From positions 1 through 33,319 of the forward strand of contig JANTGR010000008.1 in the NCBI GenBank assembly GCA_024762875.1: DNA of 33,319 bases. Direction: 5' to 3'. Positions 1-7,774 of this stretch are shown here, one piece after another. The notes below the pieces were generated by a model that was not told the DNA's origin, did not search any database, and saw nothing but the letters and a program-made list of their open reading frames with translations. Both the position numbers and the translations under genes were made by a program. The stretch is from Sulfurospirillum sp. (GTDB taxonomy: Bacteria; Campylobacterota; Campylobacteria; Campylobacterales; QNZT01). Position 1 is the stretch's first letter. The number at the start of each line of letters is the position of its first letter.

Positions 1-28
1 GAGGGTTCGAATCCCTCCCTGTCCGCCA
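1..28 (+). tRNA. tRNA-Ser (3' end only)
   Basis: The T arm is visible (GAGGG stem, TTCGAAT loop, CCCTC), followed by seven acceptor bases, discriminator G at 25 and an encoded CCA at 26-28. A G discriminator is typical of bacterial tRNA-Ser, but the anticodon lies outside the window, so the amino acid is inferred. Confidence 0.75.
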
Positions 29-163
29 CACAAATTAAATTTCTTAATACATTTATTATATTTCAAATACAATTTTGAGGACATTTATAGTATCATTCCT
101 TCATACTTTTTAACGGTGTATTTATATGGATGGTTAAAAAGCATTAATACCAAAGGAGATAAT

Positions 164-751
164 ATGAAAAAGAGTTTATTAACTCTCATACTCACAGTGA
201 GTATTGCATTTTTTGCAACAGGATGTGCTACGATGCATATGGGGTGGACAGCGATGACACAGGCAGGCAAGTTAGATAAAAAAGCGATGCCGGCATATGA
301 TAATATGTTCACAAAAGTAACAAAGTATGGTGATCCTGCACGTGCTATGATGAGAGAGTGGAAAGTAGATAAAGAGGTAAGTGGCGATGATGTCAAAGAG
401 TCTGTCACTGCACTAACACAAGAGTACAACATGAGACTTACCAACTATGTCAAAATGTTTACAAAAGAGGATGCCAAGCCAGATGAAGTAAAAGAAGCAA
501 GAATTTGGTCTTTATGTGATCTTACTATCGCAAAAATCTTCTTGAACCATTCAAGATATTTTGGTGGATTTATGCCATGTAGAATCATGTATGTTAAGTA
601 TGGCAATGGTGATGCTTATCTCATCAGTATGGATATGACACTTGCTATATATGGTGGAGAGCCACTACCTCCAAAAATGTTAAAACTGGCAAAAAAAGTC
701 AAAACAGCGATGGAAGAAATCCCTGCACGTGCTGCAAAAGGTGATTTTTAA
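164..751 (+). CDS. Predicted lipoprotein, DUF302-like C-terminal region
   Basis: A 195-residue protein. The start at 164 has an AAAGGAG ribosome site and opens with a lysine-rich signal peptide (MKKSLL) and a lipobox ending FATGC at about residue 21, so it is probably lipid-anchored in the periplasm or outer membrane. An upstream in-frame ATG at 116 lacks a ribosome site and would bury the signal. The C-terminal third (GGFMPCRIMYVKYGNGDAYLIS) resembles DUF302 domains, which carry a similar Pro-Cys-[RN] segment; that match is from memory and weak. The gene lies between the tRNA and the nif genes with its own terminator, and I see no sigma-54 site before it, so it probably belongs to the island's flank rather than to the nif regulon. 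Its function is unknown. Confidence 0.8.
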   Translation: MKKSLLTLILTVSIAFFATGCATMHMGWTAMTQAGKLDKKAMPAYDNMFTKVTKYGDPARAMMREWKVDKEVSGDDVKESVTALTQEYNMRLTNYVKMFTKEDAKPDEVKEARIWSLCDLTIAKIFLNHSRYFGGFMPCRIMYVKYGNGDAYLISMDMTLAIYGGEPLPPKMLKLAKKVKTAMEEIPARAAKGDF

Positions 752-768
752 AAATCTCATCACAATAT

Positions 769-797
769 AAACCCATCTCTTTTTAGGAGTTGGGTTT
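769..797 (+). terminator. Rho-independent-like terminator after the lipoprotein gene
   Basis: The stem AAACCCATCTC (769-779) pairs with GAGTTGGGTTT (787-797) with one mismatch. The loop and descending arm are T-rich. It lies 18 bases after the lipoprotein stop codon. Confidence 0.6.
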
Positions 798-876
798 TAT
801 CATATAGCATTTTACTATAACATGATAGCTTCTTTACAGCACTCTTGTGCAATATATTTTTTTTCAAATGAGATCT

Positions 877-1161
877 TTATGCTTCACATTTGTCAATACC
901 CAGTTTAGATAAGATTGACATAAAAAACTCACCGCCCTCTCTCTCATACTCATCATGAAACTCAATATATATTGATTCTGTATTATTGGTAATATTATTA
1001 TTGTATACAGTAGGATTTAATCCAGTCTCTTTTTTAACAGATTCATAGACTTTTAAAATCTCATCTTGTATTTCAGGATATCCTTCATAGCTTAATTCCA
1101 ATCCTTGATATCTCTCCTCACGTTGATGAAATGCTTTAATTTGTGCACATCTGTTTTGCAT
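877..1161 (-). CDS. Small unknown protein with a sigma-54 promoter
   Basis: A 94-residue hydrophilic protein with no family that I recognise. It has Cys near both ends (residue 5 and the -KCEA tail), an acidic middle and no signal or membrane segment. The start at 1161 is chosen because it follows a strong GAGGAG site. The alternative ATG at 1194 overlaps the -12 element of the sigma-54-like promoter at 1190-1205, so it would not be in the transcript. That promoter suggests the gene is expressed with the nif genes. It was originally divergent from nifE, and the two are now separated by the insertion sequence. Confidence 0.7.
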   Translation of the reverse strand: MQNRCAQIKAFHQREERYQGLELSYEGYPEIQDEILKVYESVKKETGLNPTVYNNNITNNTESIYIEFHDEYEREGGEFFMSILSKLGIDKCEA

Positions 1162-1189
1162 AGCGCTCTCCTCATTTTTGTTTTGTGTA

Positions 1190-1205
1190 TGCATAATTTG
1201 TTCTC
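1190..1205 (-). promoter_or_regulatory. Sigma-54 (-24/-12) promoter, leftward
   Basis: Read on the minus strand it is GAGAACA-AATT-ATGCA, which fits the island-wide pattern NAGAAYR-N4-TTGCA. It lies 28 bases before the ATG at 1161. The IS target duplication begins immediately behind it at 1206. Confidence 0.6.
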
Positions 1206-1209
1206 CTAG

Positions 1210-1225
1210 GAGTCTGTCGGGCTCA
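1210..1225. repeat. IS left terminal inverted repeat
   Basis: This is the 16-bp GAGTCTGTCGGGCTCA, identical to the complement of 2774-2789. The adjoining CTAG makes the apparent match 20 bp. Confidence 0.85.
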
Positions 1226-1347
1226 TCCTCTTAAAACTGCCTAATCAAGACAGTTTTATCTCTAAAACAGTTTTTTATACCGAAATAAATAAAAATATTG
1301 CAATATAAGGGCTAATAACGAGTATCACCCCGGCATACTTCCCTCTT

Positions 1348-2703
1348 TTACCCTCTCATGATATGCAGTCTCTTCAGATTATAGGCAATACACATCAGAT
1401 TCCATTCTCCTTTTGCCTGTTCAAAGCCTCTAAGCATAAACTGTCTGAATCCCATGACATGTTTCATAACCCCAAAGACAGGTTCAACCGTACTCTTGCG
1501 TTCGCTGTAGATCACTTTGCCTTCTTTGGTTTGCAGACGATGTTTCGCTTTTTCTATGGATGTCGGATCTTCAGGTAGAGGATCTGCTTCTTTAAATCTT
1601 TCTTCCAGTGGTTGATTGTGCTGCTCTTTACCCAGTGAGATATAAGGTGTTATATGACTCTCTTCGCACAATGTAATATTGGTCTCACTGAAATATCCTG
1701 CATCTGCTACGATCAAAGGTGGCCTGAATCCAGGGTATTTGTCAAACCACTGAAGTGTTGGTGTGATCTCCAATTTGTCATTGGTGTTTTGGGTGACATG
1801 TTGATGAATGATCAGCCGAGAATCGTGTTCGACTGAAGCCTGTGCATTGTAGCACTGTTCAAATCCTCCTCCTGAAGTTTTCATAATACGAGACTCTTCA
1901 TCTGTGAGATTGATCTGATCTTTATCTTTGACCTCCTTGGTGGGAGGCTTGGGTATTTTACCTTTTGTCTTCTTCCCTGTGAGCTTTTCTTTCTCTTTGC
2001 GTTTAGTCATCTTCTCATCATAGAGCTTTTTCTCTTTATCATAATGCTCTTTGGCTCGCTGTTCTATTTTTTCTTTAGCTTCTTTAATCACAGAGATACG
2101 GTCTTCTCTTCTACTGATCTCTTCAGGAATGTCCAACCCGTCATTCTCATCACTGTTATCTGCCTCATTGGCTTTTTGCATCAGGACTTTTACTTCAGCT
2201 TCAAGCTGTTCCTGAAGTTTATTGGCATGAGCATAACTGAGTGCTTTATGTTTGGATGCATTGGCTTTGATCTTGGTACCGTCAAGACTGATTTTGCCTA
2301 CTTTGAGAAATCCTGTATCCTGGGCGATAAGGAGTATCTGGACAAAGAGCACTTCAAGCTGGGGAAGAAAACGTTTACGGAACGTTGCTATCGTATCATG
2401 ATCCGGATGGGTATTGGCTGCAATATAGCGAAAGGCTACCGAATCGTATGTAGCACGTTCTATCTTTCTGCTTGAAAAGGTTCCGGTGGCATATCCGTAA
2501 AACAAAAGAGACAGCAGTACCTGGGGATGGTAGGCTGACGATCCGCCGGTACCTGTATAGTGTTTGAGGATAGAAGAGAGATCAAGCTGTTCTGTCACGT
2601 CAACGATAAATCGTGCCAGATGATCTTTGGAAAGCCACTCATCTATACTGGGTGGCAGGAGATAGGCTTGTTTCCTGTTGGAGTTGATAAAGTGATTTGC
2701 CAT
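1348..2703 (-). CDS. IS1182-family DDE transposase
   Basis: A 451-residue, full-length transposase. The N-terminal part (residues 1-100, with motifs such as LLPPSIDEWLSKDHLARF and YHPQVLLSLLFYGYATG) is the DUF772-like region of IS1182/IS5-type enzymes. The catalytic triad candidates are the Asp in KISLDGTKIKA, the Asp in LIVADAGYFSE and the Glu in STVEPVFGVMKHVMGFRQF. The last segment is the C-terminal region typical of the family. A charged, lysine- and glutamate-rich insertion lies between the first and second Asp. The frame is intact, so the copy may be active. The ATG at 2703 lies 71 bases inside the right repeat. Confidence 0.93.
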   Translation of the reverse strand: MANHFINSNRKQAYLLPPSIDEWLSKDHLARFIVDVTEQLDLSSILKHYTGTGGSSAYHPQVLLSLLFYGYATGTFSSRKIERATYDSVAFRYIAANTHPDHDTIATFRKRFLPQLEVLFVQILLIAQDTGFLKVGKISLDGTKIKANASKHKALSYAHANKLQEQLEAEVKVLMQKANEADNSDENDGLDIPEEISRREDRISVIKEAKEKIEQRAKEHYDKEKKLYDEKMTKRKEKEKLTGKKTKGKIPKPPTKEVKDKDQINLTDEESRIMKTSGGGFEQCYNAQASVEHDSRLIIHQHVTQNTNDKLEITPTLQWFDKYPGFRPPLIVADAGYFSETNITLCEESHITPYISLGKEQHNQPLEERFKEADPLPEDPTSIEKAKHRLQTKEGKVIYSERKSTVEPVFGVMKHVMGFRQFMLRGFEQAKGEWNLMCIAYNLKRLHIMRG

Positions 2704-2773
2704 AGAAGTTTCTACACCTGTTAAATTGTTTCTTATTGATATCTATTATAGCAAAATTGGTGTTTGGGGACGG

Positions 2774-2789
2774 TGAGCCCGACAGACTC
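2774..2789. repeat. IS right terminal inverted repeat
   Basis: This is the 16-bp TGAGCCCGACAGACTC, a perfect complement of the left end, followed by the second CTAG copy at 2790-2793. Confidence 0.85.
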
Positions 2790-2790
2790 C

Positions 2791-2806
2791 TAGTATGTTT
2801 TTTGCA
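2791..2806 (+). promoter_or_regulatory. Sigma-54 promoter of nifE, abutting the IS
   Basis: TAGTATG-TTTT-TTGCA has the -12 TTGCA and the -24 G in register with the other ten sites in the window. The TAG of the -24 box is part of the CTAG target duplication, so the IS restored the box on insertion. Everything upstream of it is now IS DNA, so any activator site further upstream has been moved about 1.6 kb away. Confidence 0.6.
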
Positions 2807-2838
2807 TAAAGTAAAAAAACATTATGCAAGGAGTTATC

Positions 2839-4203
2839 ATGATAAGCAGAGCAAAAATTAAAGATTTGATGAATGAGAGTGCCTGCTCACACAATAAAGA
2901 TAAACAAGCAAAAGGCGGAGGGTGTGATAAAGTAAAACCGGGTTTAGCTGCCGGTGGCTGTGCTTTTGACGGGGCGCAAATATCGCTTTTTCCTTATGCG
3001 GATGCTGTGCATCTGGTGCATGGACCCCAAACTTGTTTAGGGGCTTCCTGGGAGACGAGGGAGACAAAGACCTCTTATGAGGGAAGAGACCATACGCAGA
3101 TGGGTTTTACAACCGGTATTACTACAAATGATGTTATTTTTGGTGGTGATAAGCGTTTGAGTGATTCTATCGATTATGTGATGCAGGAGTATGCTCCGGA
3201 AGCGATATTTGTCTATTCTACATGTGTGACAGCGATGGTGGGTGATGATATAGATATGACTTGTAAACTTGGAAGTGAAAAACATCATACACCTGTTATT
3301 CCTGTACATGCAGCTGGATTTGTCGGGGGTAAAAATCTGGGTTCCCGCCTGGCTGGTGAAGCAGTGCTTGAACATCTCATTGGTACCAAAGAGCCGGAGT
3401 TTACAACGCCTTATGATATCAATCTTATTGGTGATTATAACGTGACTGGTGATATGTGGCAGTATCTTCCCATACTTGAAAAGATTGGTGTGAGGGTGCT
3501 CTCTAGTCTTAGTGGTGATGGAAGAGTCGGCAATATACGAACAGCACATCGTGCCAAACTCAATGTCATCGTCTGTGCAAAGTCGCTTGTGACACTGTGT
3601 AGAAAGATGCAAGAGCAGTATGATATTCCATGGATTTCAGTCTCATTTTATGGCAAAAGGGATACAACTTTTGCGATTAAAGAGATTGTAAAAGCACTTG
3701 GTGATCCGGCTTTGATAGAAAAGGCAGATCAGGTTCTTGCAGAAGAAGAGGCAAAACTGGAAGAGCGTTTGAAATATTATAAAACATTGTTTGCAGGGAA
3801 AAAAGCAGTACTCAATACAGGCGGTAATAAAGCGTGGTCCATCGCTTCTGGATTGCAGGATTTGGGTATCGAAGTAGTGGCAACTTCTATACGCAAATCA
3901 ACAGCAGATGATATTGCCAAGGCTAAAGAGTATCTGGGTGAAGATGGTGTGTTGATGAAGACACCGGCAAGTCAGCAGGCGAAGATTATCGATGAAAAAG
4001 GTGCAGATATACTTCTTGCCGGGGGTAGGAGCCTTTACACTGCTATCAAAAAGCGCATATCGTTTATCGATGTAAATCAAGAGAAAAAGAGGAGTTATGG
4101 CGGTTATGATGGTTTGTTAAATCTTGCAGATGATTTAAAATATGCTTTTGACAATCCCGTCTTTGCCAATGTCGCAAAATCGGCACCGTGGGAAGTGGTA
4201 TGA
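2839..4203 (+). CDS. nifE: Nitrogenase FeMo-cofactor scaffold subunit NifE
   Basis: A 454-residue homologue of the nitrogenase alpha chain. NifE pairs with NifN as a cytoplasmic scaffold on which NifB-cofactor is matured to FeMo-co. Diagnostic segments are GGCAFDGAQISLFPYADAVHLVHGPQTC and SWETR near residues 40-75, with the conserved cluster-ligand Cys in both, and STCVTAMVGDDI around residue 135. The start is at 2839, five bases after AAGGAG; an ATG at 2824 would place that ribosome site inside the gene. Length is normal for NifE. It is the first gene of a tightly packed run, and nifN overlaps its stop codon (ATGA). A TATCATGATA palindrome (2835-2844) spans the start codon. Confidence 0.95.
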   Translation: MISRAKIKDLMNESACSHNKDKQAKGGGCDKVKPGLAAGGCAFDGAQISLFPYADAVHLVHGPQTCLGASWETRETKTSYEGRDHTQMGFTTGITTNDVIFGGDKRLSDSIDYVMQEYAPEAIFVYSTCVTAMVGDDIDMTCKLGSEKHHTPVIPVHAAGFVGGKNLGSRLAGEAVLEHLIGTKEPEFTTPYDINLIGDYNVTGDMWQYLPILEKIGVRVLSSLSGDGRVGNIRTAHRAKLNVIVCAKSLVTLCRKMQEQYDIPWISVSFYGKRDTTFAIKEIVKALGDPALIEKADQVLAEEEAKLEERLKYYKTLFAGKKAVLNTGGNKAWSIASGLQDLGIEVVATSIRKSTADDIAKAKEYLGEDGVLMKTPASQQAKIIDEKGADILLAGGRSLYTAIKKRISFIDVNQEKKRSYGGYDGLLNLADDLKYAFDNPVFANVAKSAPWEVV

Positions 4204-5501
4204 TGGAATTGAAACTGAGCAAACATGAACACAAACCTCTTCAGATAAATCCTATCAAACATTCACAGCCTATGGGAGCCGCTCTGGCATTTATGGGGGT
4301 GAAAGATTGTATGCCATTGATGCATGCCTCACAAGGATGTGCTTCATACACAAAAGTATTTTATACGAGGCACTTTAATGAACCGATTGCTATCTATAAC
4401 ACCTCTGTCAGTGATATTACAGCAGTGCTTGATGGCGGGGATTATTCCATCTTAATGGCGATTGAAAACATTACCAAAAAAAATAAAACATTAAAACCGT
4501 CACTCATAGGACTACATACTACCGGATTAACAGAGACCAAAGGAGATGATGTTCGAGGTGTGGGGATGCATATCGAAATTCCCTATTGTTATGTCAATAC
4601 ACCCGATTATGAAGGTGGCATGGAGAGTGGCTGGGCACTCACAGCAAAATCTTTGATAGAGCAGTTATGCGAACCTTCTACCGAGATAAAACAAGACAAA
4701 ATTGTACTTTTGCCACATGTCAGCATGCAGCCTATAGAGGTTGAGCGGATCAAAGAACTCTGTGTTTCATTTGGATTTGAGACTTATGCCCTGCCTGATA
4801 TATCAACAGCATTAGATGGGTATTTGGATGAAGGACAGGGTAAGTTGGCAACAGGTGGCATTACTGTAGAAGAGATTCAGGGATTGGCAGATGCTGCTAC
4901 TGTTGTGACGATTGGAAGTTCGATGGAAGTGGCTGCCAAAGCGTTACTGGAAAAAAATGAAAAAATAAACCATATACATTTTGATCATCTTATGGGACTT
5001 GATGCGAGTGACAATTTTGTAGCAAGTTTAATGCAGATACGACAAATTAATCCAATTCCTTCAGTCAAAAGGTGGAGAGGAAGACTCCAGGATGCGATGT
5101 TGGATTGTCACTTTCTCACGGGCTCATCACATTTTGTGGTGACAGGTGAGCCCGATATGGTTGTGGGGATATGTGCTTTGCTAAGAAGTGTCGGCGGTAC
5201 TATCGACGCGGTAGTTTCAACAGTATATGCACCTATATTGGAAACGATTGAAGCAGGGACGGTATTTGTCGGTGATTTAGAAGATGCCCGGGAGCACTTC
5301 AAAAAAACAGATTTGGTGATAAGTAATTTCCATGCAGAACGATTATTGCATAAGTATTCTGATAAGGGATTGGTGATTCGTGGTTTTCCAAACTATGAGG
5401 AGCTGGGGAATCAACTCAAAAATGATCAACACTATGAAGGAAGTTGTCATTTTTTATTTGAAATAGCAAATACATTAAGAAAGGTTAAACATCATGTCTG
5501 A
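4200..5501 (+). CDS. nifN: Nitrogenase FeMo-cofactor scaffold subunit NifN
   Basis: A 433-residue nitrogenase beta-chain-like protein and partner of NifE in the cofactor assembly complex. The N-terminal segment NPIKHSQPMGAALAFMGVKDCMPLMHASQGC is characteristic of NifN, followed by ITAVLDGGDYSILMAIENI and LIGLHTTGLTETKGDD. The first Cys pair (residues about 32 and 43) corresponds to the cluster-binding positions. I take the ATG at 4200, which overlaps the nifE stop by four bases; 4203 is the next ATG, and a GTG at 4188 lies inside nifE. The overlap implies translational coupling and equal dosage with NifE. NifN is a separate gene here, not fused to nifB. Confidence 0.94.
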   Translation: MMELKLSKHEHKPLQINPIKHSQPMGAALAFMGVKDCMPLMHASQGCASYTKVFYTRHFNEPIAIYNTSVSDITAVLDGGDYSILMAIENITKKNKTLKPSLIGLHTTGLTETKGDDVRGVGMHIEIPYCYVNTPDYEGGMESGWALTAKSLIEQLCEPSTEIKQDKIVLLPHVSMQPIEVERIKELCVSFGFETYALPDISTALDGYLDEGQGKLATGGITVEEIQGLADAATVVTIGSSMEVAAKALLEKNEKINHIHFDHLMGLDASDNFVASLMQIRQINPIPSVKRWRGRLQDAMLDCHFLTGSSHFVVTGEPDMVVGICALLRSVGGTIDAVVSTVYAPILETIEAGTVFVGDLEDAREHFKKTDLVISNFHAERLLHKYSDKGLVIRGFPNYEELGNQLKNDQHYEGSCHFLFEIANTLRKVKHHV

Positions 5502-5919
5502 AGCAAAAAAGATAAAAGTTGAAGGAAATGTGGATTTAGATCATGCGCTAAAAATAGCATTTGCAAGCTCTGATTTAGAAACAGTCAATGCACACTTTGG
5601 CGGTACAAAACAGTTCGCCATTTATGGTGTCAGTAAAGATGGATCAGAGTTGATAGAGGTACTGCACACAGATACTTCAAAGATAAAAGGTGATGAAAAA
5701 ACGGAGTTTAAAGTCAAAGCTTTAACAGGAGTAAATGTAATGTATTGTGAGTCTATCGGTGGTACAGCAGCAGCAAAAGTAATTCGCGCAGGGATACATC
5801 CGATGAAAGTTACTGAACCAACTCCAATGGCAACAATCGTAGAGAGATTTCAAGAGATGCTGGGAGGCAATCCCCCGCCATGGATCAAAAAAATTATCAA
5901 TGAAAAGGAAGCAGAGTAA
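5494..5919 (+). CDS. nifX: NifX, FeMo-cofactor/NifB-co carrier
   Basis: A 141-residue protein of the dinitrogenase iron-molybdenum cofactor family (the fold shared by NifX, NafY and the NifB C-terminus). It holds cofactor precursors during transfer to and from NifEN in the cytoplasm. The motifs VNAHFGGTKQFAIYGV (about residues 32-47), NVMYCESIGGTAAAKVI (about residues 78-94) and GNPPPWIKKII at the C-terminus fit the family. It overlaps nifN by eight bases and the DUF269 gene by one (TAATG). A second, diverged copy of the same family is at 30591-30977. Confidence 0.92.
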   Translation: MSEAKKIKVEGNVDLDHALKIAFASSDLETVNAHFGGTKQFAIYGVSKDGSELIEVLHTDTSKIKGDEKTEFKVKALTGVNVMYCESIGGTAAAKVIRAGIHPMKVTEPTPMATIVERFQEMLGGNPPPWIKKIINEKEAE

Positions 5920-6365
5920 TGAGTGAAGAGAAGATAATAAGTGTTTTTACACAAGAGTTGATTCGTCAGATTCGTGCGCAAGATCAGTTTGGAACCTGGG
6001 GTAAACTGAGTGATGAAGAGCTTTTGACAAAAAAGTATGTGGTGACCAAAGAAGATCTTAAAAATATTCCCATGATTGCAGATATCGATGAGATGAAGAC
6101 AGGTGATATCCGTATGATTTTTCAGGCAATTGCTCTGGCTTTTGAGAGAAAAACCGGTGAGATGTGTAATGTTATCATGGAGATGAGTCATGAAGGTTTT
6201 GGACGTTGTGCAGTCATAGCAGGGCAGATTGTTATCTCTGATAAGTACTTTAAAGATGCACACCGTTTTGGGTATAGAACACTGGATAAACTCTATGAAG
6301 ATGGTGATAAGTTATTGAACAAAGCATTTAATACATATGAAAAATATAAGCCTTGTAGTAAATAA
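5919..6365 (+). CDS. NifX-associated protein, DUF269 family
   Basis: A 148-residue protein of the DUF269 family, which almost always follows nifX in diazotrophs; its biochemical role is not established. The segments KDLKNIPMIADIDEMKTGDIRMIFQAIA (about residues 45-72) and the C-terminal GRCAVIAGQIVISDKYFKDAHRFGYRTLDKLYEDGDKL match what I know of the family, and the length is typical. It is joined to nifX by a TAATG stop/start overlap, which fits a role alongside NifX in cofactor handling. Confidence 0.88.
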   Translation: MSEEKIISVFTQELIRQIRAQDQFGTWGKLSDEELLTKKYVVTKEDLKNIPMIADIDEMKTGDIRMIFQAIALAFERKTGEMCNVIMEMSHEGFGRCAVIAGQIVISDKYFKDAHRFGYRTLDKLYEDGDKLLNKAFNTYEKYKPCSK

Positions 6366-6376
6366 GGAGGATAAAA

Positions 6377-6892
6377 GTGGCGAATATTGGTATATTTTAT
6401 GGTAGTAGCAGTGGTATCACAAGAGGTGTGGCAGAACAACTAGAAGAGATATTTGATGGGGCAGAGCTCATCGATATGGAAGAAGATTATGATGATGCAG
6501 ATCAAATGTTGGAGTATGATGTTTTATTGCTTGGTTCTTCTACTTGGGGGCAAGGTGATCCTCAACGTGACTGGGTTGATGCACTCTATGATATTGAAAA
6601 TGAAGAACCCGATTTTTCTGGTAAAAAAATAGCACTATTTGGTGCCGGTGACCAGGATGCACATGGAGAAGAGTTTGTCAGTGCTTTGGCAAAGATGCAT
6701 GCACTCTTTGGAAAACTAGGTGCGGAGTTTGTCGGTTTTTGGCCAACAGAAGGGTACACATATGAGTTTTCTGCTGCTGAAACTGATGGAAAGTTTTATG
6801 GTTTGGCGATAGATGATGTAAATCAAAAAGATTTAACCAGCAGCAGAGTTGAAGCATGGTCAAAGCTAGTTAAGTCGGAGCTGGGACTTTAA
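6377..6892 (+). CDS. nifF: Long-chain flavodoxin, NifF-type
   Basis: A 171-residue FMN electron carrier that probably delivers electrons to the nitrogenase Fe protein. It begins with GTG at 6377 after a strong AAGGAGG. The phosphate loop is FYGSSSGITRGVA (residues 7-19), the isoalloxazine-binding segments are GSSTWGQGDPQRDW (about residues 53-66) and FGAGDQDAHGEEF (about residues 92-104), and the segment after the latter carries the insertion of long-chain flavodoxins. Position inside the nif run argues for NifF over a housekeeping flavodoxin. A sigma-54 promoter 13 bases after its stop starts the next unit. Confidence 0.9.
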   Translation: MANIGIFYGSSSGITRGVAEQLEEIFDGAELIDMEEDYDDADQMLEYDVLLLGSSTWGQGDPQRDWVDALYDIENEEPDFSGKKIALFGAGDQDAHGEEFVSALAKMHALFGKLGAEFVGFWPTEGYTYEFSAAETDGKFYGLAIDDVNQKDLTSSRVEAWSKLVKSELGL

Positions 6893-6904
6893 TAATTCAA
6901 GTGG

Positions 6905-6920
6905 TGGAACATATTATGCA
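6905..6920 (+). promoter_or_regulatory. Sigma-54 promoter of nifW
   Basis: TGGAACA-TATT-ATGCA is the only one of the eleven sites here with the classical GG in the -24 box. It lies 41 bases before the nifW start. The surrounding sequence (GAACATATTATGCA and then TAATGTTC) is nearly palindromic about the -12 element. Confidence 0.65.
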
Positions 6921-6961
6921 TAATGTTCTCAAATACAAACAATAAATATAAAGGATATATC

Positions 6962-7342
6962 ATGGGTAGATTAGAAGAGTTTCAAACACTAACTGATGCC
7001 GAAGATTATTTTACTTTTTTTGATTTGGACTATAACGAACGTTTGGTTTATGTAAAGCGTTTTCATATTCTCAGGAAGTTTGGTGAAATGGTAGAAAAAG
7101 GTTCAGTTGAAGCATTTGATGGCAGTGAAGATAAATTACTTGATTATTATAAGTTTGCGTTGTTATCTGTTTATAAAAATTTTGAAAATGGTTATGAGCC
7201 TTCAGCGGCAGAGATATGGAATATGTTTGATAAAGAGAGTGCTTGCGGAACTTGTAGTACATCAACATCATGTAGTGATATAGAAGGAGTCGAAAGTGGA
7301 GCTCACGCCTGCACAACAGGACATGGTCTCGAGTTCAACTAA
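6962..7342 (+). CDS. nifW: Nitrogenase-stabilising/protective protein NifW with a Cys-rich tail
   Basis: A 126-residue protein. Residues 1-90 fit NifW (LEEFQTLTDAEDYFTFF, YVKRFHILRKFGEMV, LLSVYKNFENG), a small factor that binds the MoFe protein and helps its maturation or protection from O2. The start at 6962 follows AAAGGA; an upstream ATG at 6923 begins only four bases after the -12 box, too close to the expected transcript start. Oddly, after the NifW core there is a tail of about 35 residues with Cys at 95, 98, 104 and 117, which could bind metal. The coding end overlaps the nifZ start by 47 bases, so the tail may partly reflect that overlap. Confidence 0.88.
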   Translation: MGRLEEFQTLTDAEDYFTFFDLDYNERLVYVKRFHILRKFGEMVEKGSVEAFDGSEDKLLDYYKFALLSVYKNFENGYEPSAAEIWNMFDKESACGTCSTSTSCSDIEGVESGAHACTTGHGLEFN

Positions 7343-7694
7343 AGACGAGATCCTTCCAGTATTTAAAGTCGGTCAGCGTGTCAGGCTGACCAAGACGATA
7401 CGCAATGACGGTACCTATCCTTATGCTAATAATGGTGATATTTTAGTAGATCACGGGGCAGAGGGATATGTCAGGAAAATAGGTGATTTTTTACAGTCTA
7501 TTCGGGTGTATGAAGTGAATTTTTTTGAAGATGGATTTATTTTTGGTTGTCGTGAAGCAGAACTTGAAGCTGTAGATTTAGATGCAGAAGAAGAAGTGGA
7601 TGAAGTGGCTGAAGAGTTAAAATGGTTAAAAGAACATCGTGCAAAACGCGCGGCTGAAAAAAAAGCTAAAGAAGAGGCAAAGAAAGAGGAATAG
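7296..7694 (+). CDS. nifZ: NifZ
   Basis: A 132-residue protein of the NifZ family, a chaperone-like factor needed for maturation of the second P-cluster of the MoFe protein. The core (about residues 20-95) contains FKVGQRVRLTKTIRNDGTYP, GAEGYVRKIGDFLQSIRVYEVNF and GFIFGCREAELEAV, all typical. The tail is a charged Glu/Lys helix. It starts with GTG at 7296 after AAGGAGT, inside the nifW reading frame (47-base overlap), suggesting coupled translation. A long hairpin follows nine bases after the stop. Confidence 0.92.
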   Translation: MELTPAQQDMVSSSTKDEILPVFKVGQRVRLTKTIRNDGTYPYANNGDILVDHGAEGYVRKIGDFLQSIRVYEVNFFEDGFIFGCREAELEAVDLDAEEEVDEVAEELKWLKEHRAKRAAEKKAKEEAKKEE

Positions 7695-7703
7695 ATCTTT
7701 CTT

Positions 7704-7749
7704 CATGCCCCGATAAAGATGCTTGTTTGGGCATTTTTATCGGGGCATG
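7704..7749 (+). other. Long intercistronic hairpin after nifZ
   Basis: CATGCCCCGATAAA (7704-7717) pairs perfectly with TTTATCGGGGCATG (7736-7749). Five more pairs (one G-T) continue inward, leaving an 8-base loop at 7723-7730. It has no T-run, so it may be an RNA-processing or stability element, or an attenuator, rather than a plain terminator. It separates nifZ from the ferredoxin gene. Confidence 0.7.
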
Positions 7750-7774
7750 GGAAACAAAAAAAAGGAGAAGAAAA

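Larger units (their letters stand above)
1210..2789. mobile_element. Insertion sequence, IS1182-type, 1580 bp, apparently complete
   Basis: The ends are perfect 16-bp inverted repeats (GAGTCTGTCGGGCTCA at 1210-1225 and its complement at 2774-2789). They are flanked by a 4-bp CTAG direct repeat (1206-1209 and 2790-2793) that I read as the target duplication. Because CTAG is palindromic, the boundary could shift by a few bases. The element contains one intact transposase gene on the minus strand. Perfect ends and an open reading frame suggest recent arrival. It sits exactly between two back-to-back sigma-54 promoters. Confidence 0.88.

Noticed and set aside
1348-2703. Open frames on the plus strand within the transposase
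   Set aside because: They are antisense to a clearly conserved transposase, with no ribosome sites or domain likeness.
6923-6961. Upstream extension of nifW from the ATG at 6923
   Set aside because: It begins four bases after the sigma-54 -12 box, has no ribosome site, and the ATG at 6962 follows a good AAAGGA.
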